Assembly: GCA_022606425.2 (NCBI GenBank)
Contig: JAHDVF020000933.1
Coordinates: 62,001-126,000 of the forward strand
Length of the DNA: 64,000 bases
Source: Lepidostoma basale
Lineage: Eukaryota; Arthropoda; Insecta; Trichoptera; Lepidostomatidae
Reading direction: 5' to 3'
Part shown: positions 51,396 through 62,649 of the stretch, in pieces
Layout: each line of letters begins with the position of its first letter
Numbering within the stretch: the stretch's first letter is position 1
The notes under the pieces: model-generated
What the model saw: only the letters and a program-made list of their open reading frames with translations
Told to the model about the DNA's origin: nothing
Databases searched by the model: none
Position numbers and translations under genes: made by a program

Positions 51396-51860
51396 ATGCG
51401 GCACTCCATCCTTCTCTTTTGCCATCGCGAGAGACGCGGTGTGATGGGTTGCGAACCTCGTCACCACCAATAGGCATCTCCCCCGCACACTTCGATCGTT
51501 CAACGTCTACATAATAAATCTAAAACAAATAATATGAAATACAATGACACAAAATAAAAATAATCTAACATAAAATGTTATTTTTAGATGGTGCACATAT
51601 TGTCTATTTAATTTATGTTCCACGAATCCATCGTTTTTTAAATTTATCACATAATGTAATAACACATAATATAATGTTTTTTTCGATGTTGCACATGTTG
51701 ACATGGACGATCCGGACTTTTGTGTTTATTTAATTTATGTTACACGTACCCACCGTTTTTTAAATTAGCTGTAATAAGGCACTTAACCAGCAAGAACTTT
51801 AACATAATATTGAAGAAATTATTCAAATTGTTATTGGAACAAATGAAAATATTAATTTAA
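51396..51860 (-). repeat. R3 dispersed repeat, longest copy
   Basis: About 460 bp; complement of the words listed for 19080-19404, with an additional internal duplication of the GTGCACAT..GTTGACATGG segment (51588 and 51690). No coding capacity. Confidence 0.75.
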
Positions 51861-51865
51861 ATAAA

Positions 51866-52975
51866 CTAACTAACCATCACGCCGTCTCCCCGAAGGGGTA
51901 GGCAGAAAGAATGGACTGCCACGCCTTTCTTTCCTGACATATTTCTCTCGCTTCCTCAACATTCATACATCGAGTCATGCACGCGCGTCGATTTCTCTGA
52001 CTCCTCACATGGCCGACATTCAATATTTGATTTATTTGATCGTGCCACGTTTTCCTCGGTCTTCCTCTATTTCTGGTTCCATTTACATCATTAAAATATA
52101 ATTTTTTTACCATTCTTTCTTCATTCATTCTTTCCATATGTCCAAACCATCTTAATGATCCTTTCATTATTTTGTTCATAACACCATCATTCGCACCGCA
52201 TTCACTTCTTATATTTTCATTCGACACTCTATCATACACAGAGTATCCACACATTCGTCTAAGAGATCTCATTTCTACTGCATTTATTCTACTTTCATCT
52301 TCTTTTGCCAGTTCCATGCTTCGCTTCCATACATAAGGGTCGGTAGAAGAACACCATTGTGCACTGCCATTCTAGCTTTTTTGGATAGGTTTTTGTTTGC
52401 GATGACAACTTTAAGTGCACCATTCACTTTGTTGCCTGCCCCAACCCTTCTTTCAATATCCCTCTCCACTCTCCCATCTCTTGTAAACATACTACCTAAA
52501 TACACAAACTCAACTACTTGCTCCAAGTTTTCACCATTCACGCTAATGTTGCAGACTGTCATGGTTTCTTCCTTTTCAAAAATCATTACCTTGGACTTAT
52601 TAACATTCATCATCAGATCATTTCGCATGCATACCTCATACATACAATTCACCAGGACTTGTAGTTAATGCTCGTTGTCTGCAAGTAGGACAGCGTCATC
52701 CGCATACAAGAGACAGCTTACTGACACTCCGCTCATTTTGGTACCTACATTCAACCCTTTCAGCTCTTTCATGCACTTGTCCATATATAGATTAAATAAC
52801 CACGGGGACATTACGCAACCCTGTTTGACACCTTAATTGATATCAAACCAGGCTGTAAGATCTCCATTTACTCTGACACTAGCAGTGCTTTCCGTGTATA
52901 GCGACTTAATTGCCGTGATCAGTTTTGTACTTTTCCATATTCAGCCAATATTTTCCACAACTTTACTCTATTAAC
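51866..52975 (-). mobile_element. RTE-A LINE, longest copy in window
   Basis: Minus strand from the RT palm to the tail. RT motif B GVKQGCVMSPWLFNLYMD and motif C CLYADDAVLLA are visible at 52640-52850, then MMNVNKSKVMIFEKEE, VEFVYLGSMFTRDGR, MYGSEAWNWQKK, SLRWFGHMERMNEERMVKK, GRPRKTWHDQINQIL, CMTRCMNVEEAREICQ and SAYPFGETA. One frameshift near 52300, one stop near 52830. Use it as the reference for the family. Confidence 0.93.
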
Positions 52976-53059
52976 GTAACTAATTTATTAATTTCAAATA
53001 TCTGAATTTTAAAACATTTCCACTTTAATTCAACAAATTCGATTTACGACTCTCTGAAT

Positions 53060-53195
53060 GACTGATGAACGTATCCGAGCACGCAGCAGCCCGCCCGTGG
53101 ACCGTCGAGCGCGGCGCCTCAGGTGAGCGAGAGATTATACCGGAAATGAGATCTCGGCGAGTTCCGCCGGAAGTGGGGCGCTCACCTGCGTTAGT
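53060..53195. promoter_or_regulatory. GC-rich patch with inverted CAGGTGAGCG words
   Basis: CTCAGGTGAGCG at about 53118 and its near complement CGCTCACCTGCG at about 53180 face each other. Both resemble exon-intron donor sites (AG then GTGAG). CCGGAAAT and CCGGAAGT (ETS-type words) lie between. It may be a control region or exon of a host gene, but no supporting coding context is seen. Confidence 0.3.
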
Positions 53196-53462
53196 TCTGG
53201 GGAAGTTGGGTTATTTATTGTTGAAAGTTTTAATAGGTAGAGCTGTTGAGTCAACTCTAATAGTTTTGCAACTCCATTTTGAGTCTCCAGCTGTACTTAT
53301 GCTGTCATGCAGAATGAAGATGGTAGTCATAGCTTTAAAACATTAGAGAGTGTGTCTGATTGTGAATTATGGTGAAACAAGTAGCTACACATATGACAAT
53401 GACGAATTAAATTTAATTGTTAACAAATACCAATTTCAGACATATCATATTTTTTTCGTTAT

Positions 53463-54425
53463 AACTAACTAACTAAACTAACTAACTAACCATCACGCCG
53501 TCTCCCCGAAGGGGTAGGCAGAAAGAATGGACTGCCACACTTTTCTTTCCTGACATATTTCTCTCGCTTCCTCAACATTCATACATCGTGTCATGCACGC
53601 GCGTCGATTTCTCTGACTCCTCACATGGCCGACATTCAATATTTGATTTATTTGATCGTACCACGATTTCCTCGGTCTTCCTCTATTTCTGGTTCCATTT
53701 ACATCGTTCAAAAACAATTTTTTTACCATTCTTTCTTCATTCACTCTTTCCATATGTCCAAACCATCTTAATGGTCCTTTCATTATTTTGTTCATAACAC
53801 CGTCATTCCCAACGCATTCACTTCTTATATTTTCATTCGACACTCTGTCATACACAGAGTATCTACACATTCGTCTAAGAGATCTCATTTATATTGCATT
53901 TATTTTACTTTCATCCTTCTTTTACCAGTTCCATGCTTCGCTTCCATACATAAGGGTGGGTAGAAGAACAGCATTGTGCACTGCCATTCTAGCTTTTTTG
54001 GATAGGTTTTGTTTGCGATGACAACTTTAAGTGCACCATTCACTTTGTTGCCTGCCCCAATCCTTCTTTCAATATCCCTCTCCACTCGCCCATCTCTTGT
54101 AAACATACTACCTAAATACACGAACTCAACTACTTGCTCCAAATTTTCCTCATTCACGCTAATGTTTGCAGACTGAATGAATGAATGAAGAAAGAATGGT
54201 AAAAAAAATATATGTTAACGATGTAAATGGAACCAAAAATAGAGGAAGACCGTGGAAAACGTGGCACGATCAAATAAATCAAATATTGAATGTTGGCCAT
54301 GTGAGGAGTCAGAGAAATCGACGCGCGTGCATGACACGATGTATGAATGTTGAGGAAACGAGAGAAATATGTCAGGAAAGAAAAGTGTGGCAGACCATTG
54401 GATGGTTAGTTAGTTAGTTAATAAA
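53463..54425. mobile_element. RTE-A head-to-head pair
   Basis: Minus-strand copy 53463-54177 (from NEENLEQVVEFVYLGSMFT to the (TAAC)n tail) meets a plus-strand copy 54178-54425 (MNEERMVKKIYVNDVNG to the TTAG tail). Tails point outward. The minus copy has its frame broken at about 53890 and 54010; the plus copy lacks the YPFGETA codons. Confidence 0.88.
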
Positions 54426-54794
54426 TGATAGTGATGGGGGTTAAACTTTTTTTTTCCTGATTCTAAATAATGTATTACTGTTATGTAGTTGCAGTTGAAA
54501 TGATTCTATATAATGTAAATTTAGGGTTAATTTGTTTCCCACATAATTAAAAAGCAATTACTAGGGTTGCTAATTCTTGGAATAATTCTATATAATGTGG
54601 TTTTTGTGTTTGAGATAATTTTGAGATTGTTGATGTAGGTACCAGACGATAGTCAGTTGCCGAAACCGGTCGAACATAAACACAAGTGGAAGCACTCTAA
54701 ATAGGTACATAAAAATCAAGAAATTTTATATAATTTTTTTTTGTTTTAATTATTTAAAATGAACTTCTACCAGGAATGTTCAAATAAAAACATG
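54426..54794. other. Unassigned; ribozyme-like scrap at 54636-54675
   Basis: CAGACGA, weak stem, GAA, ACCGGT, C: a hammerhead-like order with one core change (U4 to A) and poor helix II. Confidence 0.35.
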
Positions 54795-55000
54795 AATTAT
54801 TTAAGGATTAATTGTATCTCAATAGAGACGAATATGTATTTTTTTTTGGAAACAGAATATGGTAGTCGAGGCGTTTACAAGACTTATGACCTGTCATTGG
54901 TTGGGTAAAATAAAATATAATGTGTGGGTAAAAATCAACCCGCAATGGGTAAAAATCCAGTATTTGTCTACAAGTATTTGTATACATTAAAAAAAGTTAT
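54795..55000 (+). mobile_element. Second copy of the 26058 MITE family
   Basis: TTGTATCTCAATAGAGACGA, then GTCGAGGCGTTTACAAGAC, TTATGACCTGTCATTGG and AAAATCCAGTATTTGTCTAC. Only one end is preserved and the centre is shorter. Confidence 0.75.
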
Positions 55001-55003
55001 TTA

Positions 55004-55165
55004 ACTAACTAACATCACGATAAATAATGGACCGCCACACTATTCGTTCCCGACACAATTCTCTCGATTCCTCAATATTCACACATCGTGTCATGCACGC
55101 ACGTCGATTTCTCGGACTCTTCACGAGTTTGATTTGAACGTGACACATTTTTCTCGGTCTTTCTC
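55004..55165 (-). mobile_element. RTE-A 3' end, decayed
   Basis: (TAAC)n and CGTGTCATGCACGCACGTCG complement of RRACMTRC; the GGCGTGATGG signature is degraded. Confidence 0.72.
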
Positions 55166-56234
55166 TATATCATATTAATAATCCAAAGACAAATTAAACA
55201 TTTATTGCACACAAACACTTATAATTTGAAAAGTGTTGTTCATTTATATTAAATTTTTTGATTTTAGATTTAAGGGGTTAGGGTTAGTTAGGAGTATGAA
55301 AAAAACTAGTATTTTAAATAATAAAAATTGACAGAAATTTAATTTAGTTTATAAAACCAACAATATTAAATTATTATATCGTGTATAACTGTTACATTTT
55401 TCCTTGAAAATCCGTAAGTAAATTATCAGACGCTGGCTTTTTGTTTATTTAAAAAAAAAAAATTTCGATCAGGCACTAGATTAACTAAAATTATTTTTAT
55501 TTGAATGATTTTAGATGAACCTGTAAGAAGTAATAATGGAACAGGATCCAACTTATATGGCGATAACTTCATATACCTATAAGTTTTATTTTTTTTAATT
55601 TTGGTCAAATCAAGTTAAAACATTATATAATAATTTAATAATATGGGTTTTATAAAATAAATTTAATTTGTGACGAAAAAAAATTCAAATACCTCTGACT
55701 GCCCTTACCCCCTTAAGAAAGGATGATTCAACGATTTTCTTTAAAAAATACTGCTTTTAGATGAAAAACATAAATGTTGCAAAATCACTTGTTCTAATCG
55801 TCAAATATCCGGTACATTGCCTCGCTTTGAGCGTAATTGATTAGATAATCAAGAATATGTAATACGGATATGTGATGATATTAGAGTTAATTAACTGCAT
55901 TTGAATTTATACTTATAAAAAGACGTTTACCTCCAAGCTTTTATTATCAAATTTCGACGTGCAATTCCGGTGGGAAGAGAATTTATTTTGCTGAACGTGA
56001 ATACAATATCGGTTGTTTCAAAATGGCGCCCATGGGCGCCTGTCATTTGAAGCTTCTCACAAAAAAAAATCTGTATTTTGGTAATCCTTTAAGATTAAAA
56101 ACAGCTCCATATACAAGTATATGCATCATCATGTGTGGTTTATTGTTTTTTATTGGTGCACACTCTCATACTCAAATTGTACATCGCTCTGCAGGCCTTC
56201 CCATCAGCCAGCCAATTAAAATGACAACCTCTGC
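55166..56234. other. Mostly unassigned AT-rich DNA
   Basis: 55958-56002 is a LINE-N scrap (IPVGREFILLNV). The remaining sequence shows no repeat or frame I can place. Confidence 0.4.
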
Positions 56235-56762
56235 TTGAATAGGCTTTTACCTCCGGTGTCGCCGCCACAGTTCCTGATCATCGTTATTGCTCGTTCTCCA
56301 TTTTGCCGTTGCTATCATCTTCCTGACCCGCTGCCATCTCCAAGTCTGCTGGCGTTCCTTGAACGCCTCCATCCCTTGCTTTTCCTGCCGCCGTCGACGC
56401 CGCCTCCTCCTGCCCCGACCCGCTGTTTACTCCAATGCTTCATGACTAAACCTTTCCTTTCCACCATCCTTATCCCATCCTGTATCTCAACCCTATTGCT
56501 ATATCGGTCCCCACCCAAGGCCACCCAAGGCCACCGGCCCACGCCCAAGACCACTCTTGTCCAACTTGGTTCCATATCCACTCCCTGTCACCGTCCTCAG
56601 TCTCCACTCAAGACCGCAGCCCCTTTTCAAGGTCATCCCCAACCCCTCCACACTCCTCTCTACCCGGGTAGTCAGGTCCAAATGTCGGACACAACCCACT
56701 ACATCCACCAAGTAACCCTCCCGTCACCATCCAACAATTTCCAACATGTGGGGGAGCAATAG
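56235..56762 (+). other. Proline-rich 175-codon open frame, nature uncertain
   Basis: Frame is rich in Pro, Ser and Leu with no domain. The region is GC-richer than its surroundings and ends near a hairpin CTTCGGG..CCCGAA at 56763-56785. It could be a UTR of an unseen element or a processed fragment; composition alone explains the open frame. Not annotated as a gene. Confidence 0.3.
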
Positions 56763-57233
56763 CCTTCGGGCTGGTACTCCCGAAAAGACAATATATAAGA
56801 AGAACAAGAAAAATAATACAATATCAAATATTTTTAAAACAAACATTCCATATTTCAAAACACATTTTTTTCACCAGGTACTCGACCCGTGATCCTATTA
56901 TATACCCTATTTGTGGTACTTACCCGGTACCTGCTTACATTCTTTTCAGTCCATTTTAGCAACATCAACACAGCTACAATGAGAAAATATAAAAAAGGAT
57001 CCAAAATGTATTTAATAAGGACGAAACTAAATGGATCCGTTTCGGTTGATTTGAGGGATACTGACTTCTCATTTCGGTCCAGATCTCCTCACAATATTAA
57101 AGGCAGATATCCTCAAAGTGTGGTACGCTTCGGAAAGAGTAATATACTTCAAGATTCGATTTGTTGTAAATACAAATTAGAATGTAAAGCCGAAGCTAAA
57201 ATGACCTTTATATCGAAGTACGAGAACAAGTCA
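56763..57233. other. Unassigned
   Basis: A 124-codon plus frame (56889-57263) runs into the RTE-B1 sequence. No domain recognised; probably chance. Confidence 0.35.
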
Positions 57234-57716
57234 GTAAAGCCTCTGCCGTGTCAGGATGTCTGAAGAATCCGGTCTGGAAGAACAAGCGCATGCGTATCGA
57301 CAGCAAGATCAGAATTTATAACACATGCGTGCGACCTATCATGACGTACACTGTAGAGACGCGGGCCGACACTGTGCGAACCAAGGGACTACTAAGAACA
57401 TCGGAGATGAAGGTCCTAAGTAAAATTACTGGAAAAACTCTCCGAGATCGCGTCTGCAACGTAGACATAAGAAAAACTTGTGAAATAGAGGATATCGTTC
57501 AGTGGAGTAGATCCAGAAGAAGATACTGGAGGAACCATGTAGCCCGAATGGATGGTGACAGACTTGCATATACAGCCGCTTATGAAATCCCCTCCGGACA
57601 CCGCCGACCTGGAAGACCGCCTAAGAGATAGAAGGATAGCTGGACCTCATCACCCGACGAGGCATAATTTGTGTTTGCAGATCGTCAGATCTATTAAAAG
57701 AAGAAGAAGAAGAAGA
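57234..57716 (+). mobile_element. RTE-B1 3' region, best copy
   Basis: KASAVSGCLKNPVWKNKRMR, SKIRIYNTCVRPIMTYTVET, GLLRTSEMKVLSKITGKTLR, EIEDIVQWSRSRRRYWRNHV and PSGHRRPGRPPKR, stop, then (GAAGAA)n. 127-codon frame open. Single stop where others read W. Confidence 0.9.
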
Positions 57717-57721
57717 CAATC

Positions 57722-58125
57722 AAATAAACAAACCATCACGCCATTTTCCCGGAAAGATAGGCCGACTGAGAATGGGCCGACTATTCACGTGGCCGACATT
57801 CAATATTTAATTTATTTGATCGTGCTACGTTTTCCTCAGTCTTCTTCTATTTTTAGTTCCAATTAGTGTACATTGTTAACTTATACATTTTTTACCATTC
57901 TTTCTTCATTCATTCTTTCCTTGTAACCGTTCGTTCATTATTTTGTTCATAGTATAATACTTTCATTTGCACATCATTTACTTCTTATATTTTTATTCGA
58001 CACTCTATCATACATATTTTTCCTACACATTCGTCTAAGAGATCTCATTTTTACTGCATTTGTTCTTTTATACTTTCATCCTTCTTTAGCCAGTTCTATG
58101 CTTTGTTTCCATTCATGAGAACGAT
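57722..58125 (-). mobile_element. RTE-A 3' region, decayed
   Basis: Complement of the HEWKQSIELAKEG to PFRENG region with many small indels; starts within 6 bp of the B1 tail. Confidence 0.8.
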
Positions 58126-58582
58126 GTAAATCAGTTTATAACGTTCTCCTGAAATATCGAGAAAAGTACACTTAAAAATGAAAAAATAAACGGTGTTTTA
58201 ATTAATAATAAGAATAAAATATTTAAAACAGTTTGAGAACCTTGCGCGGCCCTGCGAGATGAGTGGCAGGCAGGTAATGGTTTCCTGCGCGTATTTTCGG
58301 AATAGTTTGGGAATGCCATTCGTCCCACCTGATCTCGAATACGCGAAACGTCAATCAAATCGCTTTCCCATTACGGCCCTAGGTACAGCACGGATGCTGC
58401 AAGCCCACCAAAATATCTTTGCCAAGAATCCTTGCAGCCACACATCACGTCACGCACGCTTATCGATTATCCGACAGCTTTTAAAATATATACTCGTATA
58501 TGCAGTGGAACCTCTCTTAACGATATTAATTCGTTCAGAATCATACTTGTTATGTGAAACACTCGTTAAGCGAAACAATTTT
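58126..58582. other. Unassigned; GC-richer 58235-58450
   Basis: Plus frame 58259-58591 (110 codons) without a domain. CACGCACGCTTATCGATT near 58450 is an RTE-A-like scrap. Confidence 0.35.
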
Positions 58583-58876
58583 TCTAACTAATTAACTAAC
58601 CATCACGCCGATCGCCACACTGTTCTATCCTGACGACCTTCGTGGCCGAATGGTAAGTGCATTGACAGCCATCCCGAAGGTTCCGGGTTCGATTCCCGGA
58701 GAGGGCAGTGTGATTGTCACACTGTCTTTGGTCTGGTGTAGATTTCACGTGACAATAAAATGGCGATAGATGAGCTACCTATCACGTGTCACGAGAATCA
58801 CTATGATAGCTATAATTCCCTTTACATTGATTTGGATCATGCTCTCATGATGTAAAGAGCGATTCAACAAAATATT

Positions 58877-58909
<33 letters not shown>

Positions 58910-59522
58910 TTTATTTATTACGCAATTATCCGCCTTACATTCCTTTCTTACTTCATCATTAGATATTGTATCATACATTGTTTTTTCGCACATTTTTCTT
59001 AGTGAGCTCATTTCTACGGCATTTATTCTACTATCATCCTTTTTTGCCAGGTCCAAGCTTCACTTCCATACATAAGGGTTGGCACTAGAAGCCCATTGTG
59101 TACTGCCATTTTTGGTTTAGTTGAAATATTTCTATGTGCAGTGATGACTTTGAGAGCGCCATTAATTTTGATCCAAGCACCGACCTTTCTTTCGATATCG
59201 TTCTACATTTTCCCATCACTTGTAAACATGCTTCCCAGATAGATATATTATAACTTGCTCCAGTGACTCACCGTTCGAGCTTATGTCACAATTTGTAATA
59301 CATTCTTCTTTTTCAAATACCATCACTTAGGACTTGGACACATTCATTACAAGGTCGTTCTTGATACAAAGCAGATTTTCCATAATATCAGCTGTTAACA
59401 CAGCAACATCTGCATATATTATAACAAACAGCTGACTGACAAACTGCTCATCTTAGCACCAGCGTTTATTCCCTATAATTCTTTAATGAACTTATCCAAG
59501 TATAGATTGAACTATATAGCTT
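58583..59522 (-). mobile_element. RTE-A' RT region and 3' tip, interrupted by S1
   Basis: 3' tip at 58583-58631; after S1 the copy continues at 58913-59522 with MRKKC..YDTISNDEV, AWTWQKR-type, MFTSDGK and, upstream, an L*YADVAVLTADIMENLL segment (RT motif C, YADV). The interval between tip and body is shortened. Confidence 0.78.
58632..58912 (+). mobile_element. S1 SINE, best full-length copy
   Basis: Head GACGACCTTCGTGGCCGAATG with A box TGGCCGAATGG and B box GGTTCGATTCC; a tRNA-Ser/Leu-like start, but the sequence cannot form a full cloverleaf. Body GGTCTGGTGTAGATTTCACG, ATGTAAAGAGCGATTCAAC; (AAT)n tail of about 14 units. Confidence 0.92.
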
Positions 59523-59945
59523 CGACAGCAAGATCTGAATCTATAAAACATGCGTGCGACCTATCATGACGTACGCTGTAGAGACGCGGGCCGACACTGT
59601 GCGAACCAAGGGACTACTAAGAACATCGGAGATGAAGGTCCTAAGATCAATTACTGGAAAAACTCTCCGAGATCGCGTCCGCAACGCAGACATAATAAAA
59701 TCTGGCGAAATAGAGGATATCGTTCAGTGGAGTAGATCCAGAAGAAGACACTGGAGGGACCATGTAGCCCGAATGGATGGTGACAGACTTGCATATACAT
59801 ATACAGCCGCTTATGAAATCCCCTCCAGGACACCGCCCACCTGGAAGACCGCCTAAGAGATTGAGGGACAGCTGGATCTTATCATCCAACGAGATTTATG
59901 TGTGGCAGATCGTCAGATCTATTAAAAGGAAAAGAAGAAGAAGAA
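59518..59945 (+). mobile_element. RTE-B1 3' region
   Basis: RPIMTYAVETRADTVRTKGL, TLRDRVRNADIIKSGEIEDI and RDHVARMDGDRLAYTYTAAY (two-codon YT duplication), then a frameshift, GRPPKRLRDSW and (GAAGAA)n. Confidence 0.9.
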
Positions 59946-59954
59946 GCTTTTTTT

Positions 59955-60068
59955 GTTATCACGTGAATTCTACCAGACCAAAGACAGTGTGATTTTTTCA
60001 AACTCGAATCGAACCGGGACCTTAGGCGTGGCAGTCTTAACTCTTGCCACTCTGCTACGAAGATCGTA
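59955..60068 (-). mobile_element. S1 SINE head and partial body
   Basis: Complement of GTAGCAGAGTGGCAAGAGTT and a mutated B box; stops after the GTAGAATTCACGTGATAAC word without tail. Confidence 0.75.
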
Positions 60069-60544
60069 TCTTGACTTAATAGATCTTGTAGACTTAACAT
60101 CTATTGACAAATGTGTATTTTTAACATCCATACAACCTTACAAGTAAAGACATAGGTTCTCCTTTGTAAAAGTTTAATAGATACTTGAAATCTTTTCTAT
60201 ATCTATTATCTACGTTTTTCTACCTGAATTAAAATCCTTTCGTCAATCAATTGTAAAAATTGCGTTCAAAAGACACCCAAATAATTGCACAATCATTCGA
60301 TTCATCTGTTGCTATAATCCTTCCATTTTCTCTTTTATGGTCCTTTCTGGTCTTATCCTTTGATTTTTCGTCTTTTTTTTTATCTAACAAATGGGATTTG
60401 TGGATCCCGAGTGGATTAAAGATCCAGTTTATTGATCTTAATTTAACAATAGATCGATGAAGACAAAGTAACCGGTCAGTGGTGGCAGTTGATATATTTC
60501 TATTTCTTGTAATATTTTTATTATATGTAAATTCAACAGATATG
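60069..60544. other. Unassigned
   Basis: A minus frame (60247-60624) has a Lys-rich stretch but overlaps LINE-N at its start and shows no domain. Confidence 0.35.
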
Positions 60545-60715
60545 TTTAAGGCATCTATTGAGTACAGGTAAAATATAATATATACAACATAATACCAGGA
60601 ACGCACGAGAGCTTGGGAAGACAAGATACTTTCTTAAGTCAAGAGTATTTGTCTTCTGAACGTACCTTCACTAATATGAAAGACGTCGATCTCCGAGGAG
60701 ACCGCGTTCAGTATT
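60545..60715 (-). mobile_element. LINE-N 3' region
   Basis: TTAAGGCATCTATTGAGTAC and the complement of VFRRQILLT and EIDVFH; the tail lies left of 60545 and is not clear. Confidence 0.75.
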
Positions 60716-61249
60716 CTACAAAAGACACTGTGTCTGTGTCACTGTGTCAAGCTTACACCCAGTTAATAGATTTTTGTTTTTTTTTAATTAATACTAGAAT
60801 TGATATTGCGTGTGGGATTATTATGATTATTATATTAATACAAGACAGTAAAAAATATACAAAAACTTGAAAAAGTATATAACAAAAGAACAAAACATTG
60901 ATTATATTATGCTATAAATAAATATACCCAATTATTAGCATGAAAAGTACCTACATAGCAAATTTAACGATATATTTTTTTAAGCATTGCAACACATTTA
61001 TCTGTCAGATGTGTGAACATTTTAGCAATTCGACGCCATTACGTTAATTTTTGGAAACAAAGTAGTGTGTCGTGATTTTTAAATACTAGGATAATCAAGT
61101 TGAGTTACAGTAACAAGCGTAAGGTAAGTGTATTAAATAAGATTTTGTTAAATTAAATTATTTTTTTTATTTAAAAGCTGACGAACCGCCTTTGAAATGG
61201 ATCGATAGAATTTATAATACATCGAGTATACTGAGTTGCGTTTACGTAA
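60716..61249. other. No recognised feature
   Basis: AT-rich spacer. Confidence 0.45.
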
Positions 61250-61575
61250 AAACTTGGTAGTTTTGTAAGATGTGCATACGAGCGGTGCATGGCCATCGCC
61301 GTGGTGGAGGATTGATCTGATCCCAAGTACCTATCCACACCTCCTCGACTTTGGTCTCCCCTGGAAACTATGCGAAATGTTAGAGATCGAGTGTGAATAA
61401 CCTCGGTGGATAATATTGATGCATAGGCTAACGTGGAAGGACCTCGCCAACCCGTCTGGCAAGCGTGACGTTGTAATGCCAACCACCCCTCGTATGGCAT
61501 GTCATACATGGAGAAGTATGGGGGAAGCGTATGTCCAGCAGTGGACGACAACGGCTGTTAAATAAGAAGAAGATG
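61250..61575 (+). mobile_element. RTE-like 3' end, family not assigned
   Basis: Ends with a YVQQWTTTAVK-type peptide, stop and AAGAAGAAGA, the standard close of several RTE LINEs. Upstream part is frame-shifted. Confidence 0.6.
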
Positions 61576-61774
61576 TTACAAAATTTCAATTGCTTGTGCA
61601 ATTTTTTGTTATATATTGGTACTGAATGAACTTAAAAATACGACAAATTGACAAATCGGCATTTCATAGAAATTAATTAATAAATTATAATACGTATTAT
61701 AAAAAAAAAACGGTTAAAAGTGTTGAAGTACCATAGTGTTTCGGCTAAATAAATCGATTAAAATGTATAAAAAC

Positions 61775-62545
61775 AAACTAACTAACTAACCATCACGCCG
61801 TCTCACCGAAGGGGTAGGCAGAAATAATGGACTGCCACACTTTTCTTTCCTGACATATTTCTCTCGATTCTTCAACATTCATACATCGTGTCATGCACGC
61901 ACGACGATTTCTCTGACTCCTCACGCGGCCGACTTTGTTTTATTTAATTGTGCCACATTTCCCTCGGTCTTCCTCTATTTCTGGTTCCATTTTAATCGTT
62001 CTTCTTCTTCTTCTTTTTGTCCTGTCACACCTCCGTGGTGCATAGGGCCTCAAGGAATCTTCTCCACCCGACTCTATCGCATGCCTGATGCTTAACATCG
62101 TCCCAAGTGAGACCTGCTGCCTTAACCTCGTCCTGCAGGGTTCTTCTCCAGGTGGCTCTAGGTCTGCCTCGCTTTCTCTTTCCCCCCATTGGGGACCAGT
62201 CTAGTGCGCCCTGAGCGATGCAGGCTGGGTTCCGTCTCAGAGTGTGACCAATCCACTGCCATTTGCGCCTAGCGACTTGTTCTCTAATTGGCTTTTCGCC
62301 TGCTATGGTCCAGAGAACGGCATTTGACACTGTTTGGGGCCAATAGATTTTGAATATTGAGCGAAGGCACCTATTTATAAACGTTTTTTATATATTAATC
62401 GTTAATATATAAAAAAAATTTACCATTCTTTCTTCATTCATTCTTTCCATATGTCCACACTATCTTAATGATCCCTTCATTATTTTGTTCGGAACATCAT
62501 CATTCGCACCGCATTCACTTCTTCTAACATGTATATTTGTTTGGT
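61775..62545 (-). mobile_element. RTE-A 3' region split by RTE-D
   Basis: (TAAC)n at 61775-61795, then the complement of CMTRCMNVEESREICQ and NGTRNRGRREMWHN; continues beyond RTE-D at 62404-62545 (MVKFF, MERMNEER, GANDDVPNKIMKGSLR). Confidence 0.88.
62003..62380 (-). mobile_element. RTE-D 3' end, nested
   Basis: VSNAVLWTIAGEKPIREQVA, RKWQWIGHTLRRNPACIAQG and GRPRATWRRTLQDEVKAAGL to CTTEV; (GAA)n at the 62000 side. TTAATCGTT occurs at 61992-62000 and 62395-62403 (target duplication); 14 extra bases lie before the second copy. Frame intact. Confidence 0.92.
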
Positions 62546-62649
62546 TTCATATCATTGTTTTAACTTTGTTACACCGTTTGTGTTCAAATGAGTCGCCTAA
62601 ATGTTTTTCGTTTGTTATGTCTCATTTGTGTATTATACATATAAATAAA

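Noticed and set aside
56235..56762. Proline-rich secreted or structural protein
   Set aside because: C-rich composition alone gives Pro/Ser/Leu; no signal peptide, repeat register or homologous motif could be argued.
57248..57631. Host gene for a craniofacial-development-protein-2-like product
   Set aside because: Such names are often given to RTE-type LINE remnants; this frame recurs in several copies with GAA tails and lacks any other gene structure.
60247..60624. 125-codon minus-strand gene with Lys-rich tail
   Set aside because: Its N-terminal third lies in LINE-N 3' sequence, and no domain is seen; probably chance.
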